Shown in pieces: positions 50,169 through 59,177 of a DNA stretch of 64,000 nt. The DNA lies in NCBI RefSeq assembly GCF_029989365.1, contig NZ_JAPRAQ010000008.1:62001-126000 (forward strand), given 5' to 3'. The notes beneath the pieces are model-generated. The model was given only the letters and a program-made list of their open reading frames with translations, did no database searches and was not told the origin of the DNA. Source of the DNA: Bradyrhizobium sp. Arg816 (GTDB lineage: Bacteria > Pseudomonadota > Alphaproteobacteria > Rhizobiales > Xanthobacteraceae). Position 1 is the stretch's first letter. Every line of letters begins with the position of its first letter. The translations under genes and the position numbers were made by a program.

Positions 50169-50972
50169 TTACATGCCCATGCCGCCATCGACCGGCAGTC
50201 CGATGCCGGTGATGAAGCGCGCCTCGTTCGAGCACAGGAACACCGCGGCATCGCCGATGTCCGTGACCTCGGCGAGACGGCCGAGCGGGGTTTGCTCCAC
50301 CACCGAGCCGACTGCGGCGTTGACGTCAGCCGCGAGCCCGACCTTGACGATGTCGTTGGCGAGCTGCATGCCCATGTCGGTCGGGATCAGGCCCGGATAG
50401 ATGCAGTTTACGCGCACGCCGAGACCGAGCTTGCCGGCTTCCATCGCTCCGACCCGCGTCATGCGGTCAACCGCGGATTTGGTGCCCGAATAGACCGCGA
50501 TGCTCGGAAAGGCGATCGTTGCCGCAACCGAGGCGATGTTGACGACGGCGCCGCCCTTGCCGGCCGGCCCGCCCGGGCGCATGGCACGGAAGGCGTGCTT
50601 CATGCCGAGCACGGTGCCGACGATATTGACGTCGCACATCCGCCGTGCGTCCTCGGCCTTGACCTCGGAGATCAGCGACGTGATCTCGATGCCGGCATTG
50701 TTGATCAGAATGTCGTAGCCGCCGAGGGTTGCGACGGTCTCGGCAACCGCCCGCTCCCATTGAGCGTCGTCGGTGACGTCGAGCTGGACGAAGCCCGTGG
50801 CGACGTCTTCCTTCGCGATAGCGGCTGCGCTGGCGCGGCCGGTCTCTTCCAGGATGTCGGCGATCATGATCGAGGCGCCGGCTCGCGCCAGAGCTTGCGC
50901 GATGGCCGCGCCGATTCCTCTAGCACCGCCGGTGACCAGGGCTTTCCTGCCTGCAAGGCTCTTCCCACTCAT
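50169..50972 (-). CDS. Short-chain dehydrogenase/reductase
   Basis: A 267-residue classical SDR. The cofactor loop is TGGARGIGAAIAQAL at about residues 13-27. LINNAGIEI follows, and the catalytic YxxxK is in YSGTKSAVDRM. Asp in MIADILEE after the second strand suggests NAD preference. GGAGGAG lies before ATG 50972; the extended reading frame to 51146 crosses the operator region and is rejected. It is the first gene of the minus-strand cluster facing tetR. Confidence 0.9.
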   Translation of the reverse strand: MSGKSLAGRKALVTGGARGIGAAIAQALARAGASIMIADILEETGRASAAAIAKEDVATGFVQLDVTDDAQWERAVAETVATLGGYDILINNAGIEITSLISEVKAEDARRMCDVNIVGTVLGMKHAFRAMRPGGPAGKGGAVVNIASVAATIAFPSIAVYSGTKSAVDRMTRVGAMEAGKLGLGVRVNCIYPGLIPTDMGMQLANDIVKVGLAADVNAAVGSVVEQTPLGRLAEVTDIGDAAVFLCSNEARFITGIGLPVDGGMGM

Positions 50973-51132
50973 GACGCACTCCTCCGTTGCTGGTGATCGA
51001 TTCGTGCCGCGCCAATCGGCGCGCACCAGGTCGATGGGCGCAGGCCTTTCGGTGGCACCCAGCGAAGCGTTCCTCCATGGTCGGACGTCTTGACGACTGT
51101 CCAAATTCTTGGTGCGAACCTCCGCCAATATC

Positions 51133-51168
51133 TTGACACTTGTCAAGAACGAATTTGACAGTTGTCAA
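51133..51168. promoter_or_regulatory. Paired TetR operators TTGACA-NN-TGTCAA
   Basis: TTGACACTTGTCAA (51133-51146) and TTGACAGTTGTCAA (51155-51168) share perfect 6-base arms and are 22 bases apart centre to centre, two helical turns. They lie between the divergent SDR and tetR genes. This suits cooperative binding by two TetR dimers repressing both directions. Confidence 0.8.
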
Positions 51169-51251
51169 AGGAAGTGGTTGTGAGGGGATGGAGCATTCCG
51201 CGGTCGACGCGGTATAAGTCCTTGAAAGAACGGGACTGAGGAAGGGACGAG

Positions 51252-51890
51252 ATGGCGCGGCAGGTGACGGGAGCGGCCCGGCGTGTGGCTGATGCGGCCG
51301 AGGTGCTGCGCGACGAGAAGTTCAACGCGCGGCGCGTCGAGCTTGCCGAGGCCGCGCTCGAAACGCTTGGAGAGCTCGGCTTCGCACGCACCAGCCTGCG
51401 CGAAATCGCGCAGAACTCGGCGTTCACGCACGGCGTGTTCCACTATTATTTCAGCGACAAGCTCGACCTGATCTGCTGCTGCGTCCGCCACTACAAGGCG
51501 AAGTGCGTGACGCGATATGACGATGTCGTCGCGACAGCAACGAGCCGCGACGAATTGACGGAGGGTTTCCTCGCCAAGCTCGCAGCAACGCTGCAGAACG
51601 AAGCCCGGATGCACCGCCTTTGGTACGATTTGCGCTCGCAGGCGATGTTCGAGGCGGCGTTTCGCAAGGATGTACTCGAGATCGACAAGAGCCTGGAAGC
51701 GATGATCTGGCGCATCGCCTCCCGCTATGCCGAGCTCGGCAGCAAGCGGCCGGCGTCGTCGCCCGCCGCGCTCTATGCGCTGTTCGACGGTCTGTTTCAA
51801 AGTGCGCTGCTCAAGCACCTCGCGGGTGACAAGACGGCGATTCCCGAACTGCTCGACGAAGTCCGGCGCCTGCTGCCGACGGTCTGCTGA
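51252..51890 (+). CDS. TetR family transcriptional regulator
   Basis: A 212-residue repressor. The helix-turn-helix is at about residues 38-65: LGFARTSLREIAQNSAFTHG followed by VFHYYFSDKLDLI, the classic recognition helix ending. The C-terminal part is a ligand-binding helical bundle with an unusual ICCCVRHYKAKC stretch. ATG 51252 follows GGAAGGGACGAG. It probably represses the divergent SDR cluster through the two palindromes and itself. The ligand may be an acyl-CoA of the pathway (inference). Confidence 0.9.
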   Translation: MARQVTGAARRVADAAEVLRDEKFNARRVELAEAALETLGELGFARTSLREIAQNSAFTHGVFHYYFSDKLDLICCCVRHYKAKCVTRYDDVVATATSRDELTEGFLAKLAATLQNEARMHRLWYDLRSQAMFEAAFRKDVLEIDKSLEAMIWRIASRYAELGSKRPASSPAALYALFDGLFQSALLKHLAGDKTAIPELLDEVRRLLPTVC

Positions 51891-51967
51891 AGCGCACGCG
51901 CGGCGCCGGCGAAGGCGTGGCCAGAAATTTCTGTCCGGGAATGGCCGCGGCGAATGCAAGGCGTTAG

Positions 51968-52021
51968 GCCGCGGTCGCCAACGCCTGGAGCAACGAGCTG
52001 CAAGCGGTGAGCGTGTACTGA
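51968..52021 (+). pseudogene. Orphan duplicate of the 3' end of the DUF1150 gene
   Basis: Seventeen codons plus stop read AAVANAWSNELQAVSVY, against AAVANAWSNELQAVSVH at the end of the hsp20-linked DUF1150 gene 7.4 kb away. The DNA is nearly identical, with mostly third-position changes. No start codon or upstream part is present. It is a remnant of a second copy. Confidence 0.8.
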
Positions 52022-52050
52022 GCACGCGCTTCGCACGAAGTGAGTTTTAA

Positions 52051-52086
52051 GCGGGCACGCCTTCGCACGAAGGCGTGCCCGCTTTC
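52051..52086 (+). terminator. Strong hairpin after tetR and the DUF1150 remnant
   Basis: A perfect 15-base stem (GCGGGCACGCCTTCG / CGAAGGCGTGCCCGC) has a two-base CA spacer within the loop region and is followed by TTTC. It probably terminates rightward transcription from tetR, or was once the terminator of the DUF1150 copy. Confidence 0.7.
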
Positions 52087-52114
52087 ATGGGTGTTAGATC
52101 GCCTGCGCTCTCCT

Positions 52115-52230
52115 CGTCATTGCGAGCGCAGCGAAGCAATCCAGAATCTTTCCGCGGAGAGATTCTGGATTGCTTCGTCGCTTCAGCGCAAAATTGCTTC
52201 GCAATTTTGTTGCGAGCTCCTCGCAATGAT
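52115..52230. repeat. Palindromic intergenic repeat, family F
   Basis: CGTCATTGCGAG...CTCGCAATGATG encloses a perfect 17-base inverted pair, GAAGCAATCCAGAATCT (52133-52149) and its complement (52160-52176). A second stem is CAAAATTGC/GCAATTTTG (52189-52209). It lies between tetR and the adhesin gene. Confidence 0.85.
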
Positions 52231-52266
52231 GGAGTGCGGGGTTACAGCGCGGCGCTGCCGAGTGCT

Positions 52267-53565
52267 CTAAGGCAGCACGATCTCGATCGGCGCCTGGTCG
52301 TTCAGCCCGAGCGGCGCGGCGGGATTGGGCGGAGTGGCGCCGCAGACCGGGTTGCCGCCGGCCCCAAGCGAACAGGCGCCTGCGTCGCGCGGAATGATCG
52401 CGAGCCGGCCGTCGACATAGGTGATGTCGTAGTTCGCGGATGTCAGCCCCGAGGCGGCGATGCCGTAGACCCCGGGATTTCGCGTGCCCTGGGCCGAGCC
52501 GCCGTAGACGAGCGTGCCTGATAGCGCGGACAGCCCCTCCCCGTTCACGAATCCGGAATAGATCGCGCTGCCGCCGGAGAACGGCACGCCGTCGTAATTC
52601 TTCGTGACGCCGTTGACTGCAATGGTGAGCGGCGCCTTGTTGACGGTCAGCGAACCGTCGACATAGGTGATAGCATAATTGGCCGAGGAGAGGCCCGACG
52701 CCGTCAGGCTGTAGCGGCCGGCATTCACCGCGCCCTGCGCCGTGCCGCCATAAAGAAGCGCGCCCGACAGCACGGATGCAGTCTCGCCATTCATGAAGCC
52801 GGAATAAGCGACGCTGCCGCCGGAGAAGGCGAGGCCGTCATAGGTCTTGGACGCGTTGGCGGTGATGGTGAGCGCCGCCCTGTCGATGGTGAGGCCGACC
52901 GCGACCGAGCCGACATAGACCGCGCCGCCCGAGCCGGTCGCGTTGATAACGTCGGGGCCGCTGAGATTGTAGCTGCCCGCGCCCAGTGCGGTGGTGACTG
53001 CGCTGCCCCAGCCGAGCGTGACGCGATTGGCGTTCACGCCGGTCATCGTCAATCCGCCGAGCGAGGCCAGCTTGCCATAGGTGGTGCTGGCCGAGCCCGC
53101 GACGTTGACATAGGCATCGTAGACGGTGTCGCCGAACGCGCGCAGCACCGGCATGCCGTTATTGGCGCCGCTGACGGACTTGCCCCAGACGGCGGCGAAG
53201 TCATAGCCGTTGTTGATGAAGGTGAAGGGATCGCGCAGCTGTGCCGTGGTGAGCATGCCGCCATCGCAGATGCCGCCGCCGAAAGATGCGCCACAGGCGG
53301 CGCTCTGCCCCGATGTCTCCCTGTTCGCATAGCTTTGGGTGACGTCGCCGCCATCCCAATTCATCCCCACGATCGCGCCGACATTGCTGGTTCCCGACAC
53401 GGTGCCCGCGAAGTAGCTTCGGCTCACATGGCTTTCCTGATTCACCCCCACCAGCCCGCCGACCTCGGAATTTCCTGAAACCGCTCCCGTGGCGTAGGAA
53501 TCGAGCACCGAAACGGCTTCATTGCTGTGCCCGACCAGCCCGCCGACCGACCTCGTTCCGGACAC
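52267..53565 (-). pseudogene. C-terminal part of the TPS adhesin, separated by an in-frame TGA
   Basis: 432 codons continue the same frame as the upstream adhesin gene after a TGA at 53605-53607. The first residues (SYATGAVSGNSEVGGLVG) are GLUG repeats like those before the stop. Two MBG-type repeats follow (KTYDGLAFSGGSVAYSG and KNYDGVPFSGGSAIYSG), and the end is QAPIEIVLP. The GTG at 53565 is a formal start only; no Shine-Dalgarno sequence supports it. Unless the TGA is read through or is a sequence error, this part is not translated. Confidence 0.75.
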
Positions 53566-53604
53566 ATTGCCGGTCGCGTAAGACTGGCTTACCGCGGCGC
53601 CGTA

Positions 53605-55779
53605 TCAGCTGCCTCCCACCAGTCCGCCGACTGCCACGACACCGGACACGTTGCCGGTGGCGTAAGACCGCTCCACCCGGCTGTACTGTTGGAATCCCAC
53701 CAGTCCGCCGGCAGCTGTGCCTGTACCGCCAATTGCGCCGGTGCCCGAAACATTGCCGGTGGCGTGACTATCGGTGACGAGACCGATGTTGCTGTATCCC
53801 AACAAGCCACCGACGTTGATGCCGCCAGATACGGTACCCGTGGCATAAGAGTGGCTCACCGTACCGATGGCATAATCCCCGGGGCCCGGTCCCATCCACG
53901 TACCGATATTGTACGCGATCAGCCCGCCAGCACCGTCCCAGCTAGCGGACACGTTGCCGGTCGCATACGAGTTGGAGACGAAAGAGGCGACGACGCGCCC
54001 TCCCAGCCCGCCGGCGGCGCCATAGCCCGCAACCGTGCCGGTGGCACATGAGTTGCTGATCGTCGTGATATAGGCGTCGCCGACCAGCCCGCCGACCATG
54101 GCGCCGCTGCCGGTCACATTGCCGGTGTTGTAAACGTTGCTGATGGTGTTGTAAGCGACGCTGCTCGTGCCGCCGTAGACCCAGAGGCCGCTCGACCCCA
54201 CCAGCCCGCCGACGGCATTGTTGCCCGTCACGCTGCCGCCTTCCAATCCGACATTGCGGATGGTCCCGCCATCGATGTAGCCGAACAGGCCGATGTTATC
54301 GCTGGACGGCCGGTTGATGATCAGGTTGCTGATGCGGTGACCGAGCCCGTCGAAAATGCCGAAAAAATATTTGCTGATATCGCCGATGCCGCCGATCGGC
54401 GTGAAGCCGGCGCCAGCATTCCAGCCCGCCGTGGCGCTGGCATCGATGTTCGCGCCCAGCACATAGTTGCCGGACCGGTTGGTGTTGATGTTCTGCAGGG
54501 CATTGACATCGGTGATCACCGCATAGGTGATGGCGGCGTCGGATCCTTTCCGGGTCTGGAACAGGCTGCCCGCCGCCAGGTTGACCGGCGCGTTGATGGT
54601 GTAGCCACCGGTGGCCGTGGTCTGTGCGTATTGCAGGACCAGGCCGTCACTGCTCGTCGTGCCGGTCGAGGTCAGCGGCGCATTGATGACGATGGCGTTG
54701 TCGGCCCGCAGCGTCAGGATATGCGAGCCCCAGGTGACGGCGGAGTTGACCGTGACGTTGCCCGCGTCGGTGCCGCTGCCCGAGGTCGTCACCGTCACGT
54801 CGCCGCTCGCAAGCGCCGTCTGCAAGACGCCAGCGTAGTTGGCGTCGATGGTGATGTTGACGGGATCGATCAGCCAATGTCCGCCCAGCGTATCGACCTT
54901 CAGATCGGCGGCGAGATTGACCTTGGCGGCGGAGGTTTCGACCGAGCGGGCCCGCAGCGTGCCGCCGGCATTGACCTCGCCATGCTTGGCATCGCCGAGC
55001 AGCAGGATGCGGCCGTTCCTGCTGCCGATGCTCGCGGCCTGCACCACGCCGGTGTTGTTGACGACGCCCTTCATGGCGTCGCTCGCGCCCTTGGCGGTGA
55101 GGATGGCGAGCCCGCCATCGGCGCGGATCAATCCCTTGTTCTCGACCAGGGTCTTGACGGTGGAGGCCTTGACCTCGACCGAGAGCAGGCCGTCGCCATT
55201 GAAGTCCAGCAGCACGTCGGTGCCGGCGGCGAGCGCCGTGCTGCCGGTGATGGTGCCGGAATTGCTGACGCTCGGCGAGATCAGCGCCACCACCTTGCCG
55301 GAGATGCTGCCCTCGTTGCTGATCGCGCCGCCGCTGCCGGTGAAGTTGTAGCGACCGGCGAGAAAATCCGCGTTGCTGATGCCGAGCGTGGAAGCGACGA
55401 AGCCACCGGTCTGGACGCTGCCGGTCTTGCCGATGGCGATGCCGTTCGGATTGATCAGGAACACTTGCCCATTGGCGCTGAGGCTGCCGAGGATTTTTGA
55501 CGGGTCCTGGCCGACGACGCGGTTCAGCGCGACCGAGGATGCGCCGGGCTGGTTGAAGGTCACGGAGCTGCCGGCGCCGATCGAAAAACTCTGCCAGTTG
55601 GCGATCATCCGGTCGCTCGACTGGTTGATCATCATGGCGTTGCCGGACTGACTGATCGTGGCCTGTCCCGACACGACCTGGCCGCCGGTCGGCAGCGTCT
55701 GCGCCAGCGCCGGCGGCGTCAGCATCGTGGTCGCGGACAGCGCGATTGCGAGTCGCATCCGCGGCAGGGTCGATGTCAT
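53605..55779 (-). CDS. Filamentous haemagglutinin-type (TpsA) secreted adhesin, prematurely stopped
   Basis: A 724-residue exoprotein of a two-partner secretion system. It has a signal peptide (MRLAIALSATTMLTPPALAQ from the second Met). The TPS secretion domain carries the NPNGI motif (GQVFLINPNGIAIGKTGSVQ), and a beta-helix region follows. Many GLUG repeats (GGLVG..SYATGNVSG) precede the stop. The frame is closed by TGA 53605-53607 in the middle of a repeat, and homologous repeats continue on the other side. The intact gene would span 52267-55779, about 1170 codons. The start is ATG 55779, 19 bases after tpsB. Confidence 0.8.
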   Translation of the reverse strand: MTSTLPRMRLAIALSATTMLTPPALAQTLPTGGQVVSGQATISQSGNAMMINQSSDRMIANWQSFSIGAGSSVTFNQPGASSVALNRVVGQDPSKILGSLSANGQVFLINPNGIAIGKTGSVQTGGFVASTLGISNADFLAGRYNFTGSGGAISNEGSISGKVVALISPSVSNSGTITGSTALAAGTDVLLDFNGDGLLSVEVKASTVKTLVENKGLIRADGGLAILTAKGASDAMKGVVNNTGVVQAASIGSRNGRILLLGDAKHGEVNAGGTLRARSVETSAAKVNLAADLKVDTLGGHWLIDPVNITIDANYAGVLQTALASGDVTVTTSGSGTDAGNVTVNSAVTWGSHILTLRADNAIVINAPLTSTGTTSSDGLVLQYAQTTATGGYTINAPVNLAAGSLFQTRKGSDAAITYAVITDVNALQNINTNRSGNYVLGANIDASATAGWNAGAGFTPIGGIGDISKYFFGIFDGLGHRISNLIINRPSSDNIGLFGYIDGGTIRNVGLEGGSVTGNNAVGGLVGSSGLWVYGGTSSVAYNTISNVYNTGNVTGSGAMVGGLVGDAYITTISNSCATGTVAGYGAAGGLGGRVVASFVSNSYATGNVSASWDGAGGLIAYNIGTWMGPGPGDYAIGTVSHSYATGTVSGGINVGGLLGYSNIGLVTDSHATGNVSGTGAIGGTGTAAGGLVGFQQYSRVERSYATGNVSGVVAVGGLVGGS

Positions 55780-55798
55780 CGCGTGCCCCCTCGAAACA

Positions 55799-57535
55799 TC
55801 AGAAGCGAATGCCGGCTTGCAGCCAGAACTGGTCGTTGGCCTTGACGCCATCGGCATTGGCGCCGGTGATGACGGAACGGCCGGGATTGTCGCCCAGCGT
55901 ATGGGCCCAGCTCGCCGAGACGTTGAGCCACTCGCGCGTCCAGCGCGCGGCGAGGCCGGCGCTGGCGAGCCCGTAATCATTGCAGCCGCAGACAGTGACC
56001 GGCGCGATGCCGTTCGGCGACACGTTGATCTTGACGTAGCCGCCGTCCAGGAAGCTCGCGAGTTGCAGGCTGCCGAAGCGCACAGGCAGCGGCGCGTTGT
56101 AGCGAAGCTCCAGCGTGCCGAGCACGCCCATATCGCCGCGCGCCTCGCCCACGGGATAGCCGCGCACGCCGAACGGGCCGCCCAGCGCAAAATCTTCCGA
56201 GGAATCGAGATTCTTGTCGGCCCATTGCCCGTAGAGGCGACCGAACAGTGCGAAGTCGCCGGGCAAGGCCTGAAGCCGGGCAACCGAGGCATTGATCCGA
56301 TTGAACTGCCCTTGCGTCCGGAGCCCGGCCTGGTCCGCCGCGAGCGCGCTCGCCACGCGCGAAAGATCGAGATCGCCAAAAGTCCAGCTCACCGACCAGT
56401 TGGTGATGCCGCCGCCGAGCAGCGCATCGCGCCGGTCGCCGTTGAGGCCGAGCGTGCCGGAGGTCGAGCGCTTGTCCTGAAGCTTGCCGACGATGCTGTC
56501 GTCGACCAGCGCCTTCCAGGTCACGGTGCCGCCAAGCTGGAGGTTGAAATCGCGCGAGCGGATCAGGCTGTAGTCGACGCCGCCATTGGCGAAATGGGCA
56601 AAACCGGTGAGACCGAGGGCGCTGCCGATGGCGTCGATATTGTGGTAGTCGAGATAGCCGTAGCTCGCATTGGCAGTGAAGCCGCTGGCGCCGAGCGGCA
56701 CGCTCGTCGTCAGCGAGCCGTACTCCTGCCCTTGCGACACCGTGCCGGAGAGCCGCGTCAGGTCGCCGTAGCCGGACACGTCGGTGAGCGAGATGAGCCC
56801 GTTGCCCTGCGCCTTGCCCACGTTGGAGCTGCCGTAATTATCGGCCCAAATACCGCCCCCGAGAATGGGCGCCTGCGCGACGCCGACGACGAGCTTGCTG
56901 GTGTTCGGCGCATCGCCCGGCGCGAGCTTGGCATGCACCGACACGCCCGGCAGATCGTTCATCCGCAACAGCGCATCTTCCAGATCCTGCCGCGTCACGC
57001 CGTTCGGCTTGAGACGACCCTCGATGATCGCGCGCAACAGGTCCTCACGCACGCGCACGCCGTTGGCGCGGTCGAGCGTGATGGTCTTGAGCGCGCCCTC
57101 GGCGATCTCGATCGTGACGATGCCGTTGGTGATGTCCTGAGGCGGCAGCAGCGCGCGCGCCAGCAACCGGCCGCGGCCCTGGAGCACGGCCGTCACCTGA
57201 TCGGCCAGCGCATAGAGCCCCTTGATGCCGAGGCGCTTGCCGCGCACCGAGGCAACGAGTTGGTCGCGCTCGGGCTGTGGCAGCAGCTCCACCTTGCCGG
57301 TGAAGCGAACGCCCTTCACGATGATGCGCTCGCCCCGGTCGGGAATGGCGGCGGGCGCCTGCTGCGGTCGAATCTCGTCAGGGGCCGGCAGCCTTTCCTG
57401 CCGCTGCAACTCCTGCTGCCGCTGCATCTCGCGGAGCAGCGATCCGGCATCCTGCGCGACGGCCGGGACTGCGGTACCTGCTATCGCTAGCCCCACCACG
57501 ATAGCCCTGCACTGCACCGCGCCAACCACTTTCAT
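55799..57535 (-). CDS. ShlB/FhaC/HecB-type outer-membrane transporter (TpsB)
   Basis: A 578-residue Omp85-superfamily pore that secretes the adjacent TpsA protein. The signal peptide ends VPAVAQ and is followed by a Gln/Arg-rich linker. POTRA domains cover about residues 70-215 (VKGVRFTGKVELLPQPERDQ and on). A 16-strand-type barrel closes with the terminal Phe (WLQAGIRF). The barrel contains an RGYP motif (FGVRGYPVGEARGD), as expected for loop L6. ATG 57535 is the start. The 275 bases before it, to ptsN, contain no gene and only a CGTGATC/GATCACG inverted pair near 57688-57719. Confidence 0.9.
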   Translation of the reverse strand: MKVVGAVQCRAIVVGLAIAGTAVPAVAQDAGSLLREMQRQQELQRQERLPAPDEIRPQQAPAAIPDRGERIIVKGVRFTGKVELLPQPERDQLVASVRGKRLGIKGLYALADQVTAVLQGRGRLLARALLPPQDITNGIVTIEIAEGALKTITLDRANGVRVREDLLRAIIEGRLKPNGVTRQDLEDALLRMNDLPGVSVHAKLAPGDAPNTSKLVVGVAQAPILGGGIWADNYGSSNVGKAQGNGLISLTDVSGYGDLTRLSGTVSQGQEYGSLTTSVPLGASGFTANASYGYLDYHNIDAIGSALGLTGFAHFANGGVDYSLIRSRDFNLQLGGTVTWKALVDDSIVGKLQDKRSTSGTLGLNGDRRDALLGGGITNWSVSWTFGDLDLSRVASALAADQAGLRTQGQFNRINASVARLQALPGDFALFGRLYGQWADKNLDSSEDFALGGPFGVRGYPVGEARGDMGVLGTLELRYNAPLPVRFGSLQLASFLDGGYVKINVSPNGIAPVTVCGCNDYGLASAGLAARWTREWLNVSASWAHTLGDNPGRSVITGANADGVKANDQFWLQAGIRF

Positions 57536-57810
57536 CCTATGGGCCCGACCTTCGGGCGATAGGTCACCACATCAGCGAAAGCGCAGGACGGCGCGCCGAT
57601 CCAAGCACCGCTTGCGTTCCTTGGCGTCATTAGCGGAGTCCGACATGGCGCGATGTGCCGGACGTCTCAAATGGGGAAATTTTTTCGCGTGATCTCGCCG
57701 GTTGTTACGCGATCACGACATCCCGCGCGCATGCTGCGGAGATGGCCGCGTACCATTGGCAATGGCGTGGATCGATTCCGCGTCTCAGCGGGCGACGAGG
57801 AAAAGCGAAG

Positions 57811-58272
57811 TTACGCCGCGGTCGCCGGCGGCAGCGCCAGCACCGAATAGATCGCCTGGGCGTCGCGCGAGGCGCGGAGCTTCTTGGCGATGTCCTGGTC
57901 GCGCAGGAGGCGGGCGATGCGGGCGAGCGCCTTGAGGTGATCGGCGCCGGCGCCTTCGGGGGCGAGCAGCAGGAAGACGAGATCGACCGGCTGACCGTCC
58001 ATCGCCTCGAAATCGATCGGGCGATCGAGCCGCGCGAACAGGCCGAAGATCTTTTCCAGCTTGGGCAGCTTGCCGTGCGGAATGGCGACGCCGTAGCCGA
58101 CCGCGGTGGTGCCGAGCTTCTCACGCTGCAGCAGCACCTCGAACACGGAGCGTTCGTTCTGCCCGGTCAGCTCGGCGGCCTTGGCCGCGAGCTCCTGCAG
58201 CGCCTGCTTCTTGCTGTTGACCTTCAATGCCGGGAGAATCGCCTCGGGTGCGACCAGATCGGTAATCGGCAT
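57811..58272 (-). CDS. ptsN: Nitrogen-PTS EIIA component PtsN
   Basis: A 153-residue EIIA-Ntr protein, a phosphorylatable regulator linking nitrogen and potassium status to transport and sigma-54 regulation. The phospho-acceptor His is in TTAVGYGVAIPHGKLPKLEK. The position downstream of rpoN and hpf is the widely conserved order. ATG 58272 begins MPITDLVAPEAILPAL. A 221-base gap separates it from hpf; besides the hairpin at 58455-58498, I see nothing in it. Confidence 0.95.
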   Translation of the reverse strand: MPITDLVAPEAILPALKVNSKKQALQELAAKAAELTGQNERSVFEVLLQREKLGTTAVGYGVAIPHGKLPKLEKIFGLFARLDRPIDFEAMDGQPVDLVFLLLAPEGAGADHLKALARIARLLRDQDIAKKLRASRDAQAIYSVLALPPATAA

Positions 58273-58454
58273 GGAGGGTTTCCGAGGTGAATTAAACCGT
58301 CAGGTTCCGAATTGGCCAGCTTGGTCAAACCATGCCTGGCCGGCATCAAGAAGGTGAAGCAGGAGGGGGACTTAGCCCCGATCCTGATGTGGGGCGCTTC
58401 TACTCCAACGCAATCCCGGTGCCAACTGCTGCGTGCGGCTTTGCCCCGCTCATT

Positions 58455-58498
58455 GTTAAGGGCTGCGGTTGGTACGGGGGCCGGTTCCAGCCCTTAAC
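58455..58498 (-). other. Inverted repeat over the hpf stop codon
   Basis: GTTAAGGGCTG (58455-58465) and CAGCCCTTAAC (58488-58498) are perfect 11-base arms around a 22-base GC-rich loop. The hpf TAA lies in one arm. No T run follows on either strand, so an mRNA-stabilising hairpin is as likely as a terminator. Confidence 0.5.
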
Positions 58499-59093
58499 CG
58501 TCCGGTTTGGCCCCCGGCGGGTCGATCCAGCCGACATTGCCGTCGGCCCGGCGGTAAATGATGTTCACCCGGCCGCTGGAGCCGTGCTGGAATACCAGGC
58601 AGGGCGCTCCGCTGAGGTCCAGCTCCATCACGGCCTCGCTCACCGACAGCTGCTTCAGCGAGGTGGTGGCCTCGGCGATGATGACGGGACTGTAGCCGGT
58701 GACCTCGTCCTCATCCTCACCCTCGCCCGGCGCCTCCAGCACGTAGCTCGTGGCATCCAGGGCGGCGAGAGCGGCGGAGGCGACATGGGCCTTGCGGGCC
58801 GAGCGGTCCTTGAGCCGGCTCTTGTAGCGCTTGAGCCGCTTCTCGATCATCAGGAGCGCCTGGTCGGCGCTGGCATAGGCATCCGGCGCGTTCGAATCGG
58901 CCTCCAGCGTAATTCCCGTATCAAGATGCAGAGCACAGTCGGTGCGGAAGCCGAAGCCATCCTTGCTCAGGGTGATGTGGCCGGAATAATTGCCGTCGAA
59001 ATATTTGCGCAGGACCTCGTCGGTCCGATCGGTGACGCGGCCGCGCAGAGCGTCGCCGACGCTGACGCTCTTTCCCGAGATTCTGAGGGTCAT
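58494..59093 (-). CDS. hpf: Ribosome hibernation promoting factor, long form
   Basis: A 199-residue protein. The N-terminal HPF/YfiA domain (about 1-100, MTLRISGKSVSVGDALRGRV) blocks the decoding centre. The C-terminal domain (VMELDLSGAPCLVFQHGSSG) drives 100S dimer formation by itself. It lies between rpoN and ptsN as in most proteobacteria. ATG 59093 was used. Confidence 0.95.
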   Translation of the reverse strand: MTLRISGKSVSVGDALRGRVTDRTDEVLRKYFDGNYSGHITLSKDGFGFRTDCALHLDTGITLEADSNAPDAYASADQALLMIEKRLKRYKSRLKDRSARKAHVASAALAALDATSYVLEAPGEGEDEDEVTGYSPVIIAEATTSLKQLSVSEAVMELDLSGAPCLVFQHGSSGRVNIIYRRADGNVGWIDPPGAKPDG

Positions 59094-59177
59094 GTGATGC
59101 CTCGCTTGGTTTTAAGTGCCCAGCTTGGATCGGTCTCGATGGGGGATCGAGAGTAGCGCGATTTCGCGCCAGCGCAA

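Noticed and set aside
50973..51146. Longer N-terminus for the SDR gene
   Set aside because: It would cross the TetR operators, and the ATG at 50972 has a strong GGAGGAG and the canonical SDR beginning.
53605..53607. TGA in the adhesin gene considered as a selenocysteine codon
   Set aside because: No SECIS-like hairpin was recognised, and adhesin repeats have no use for selenocysteine.
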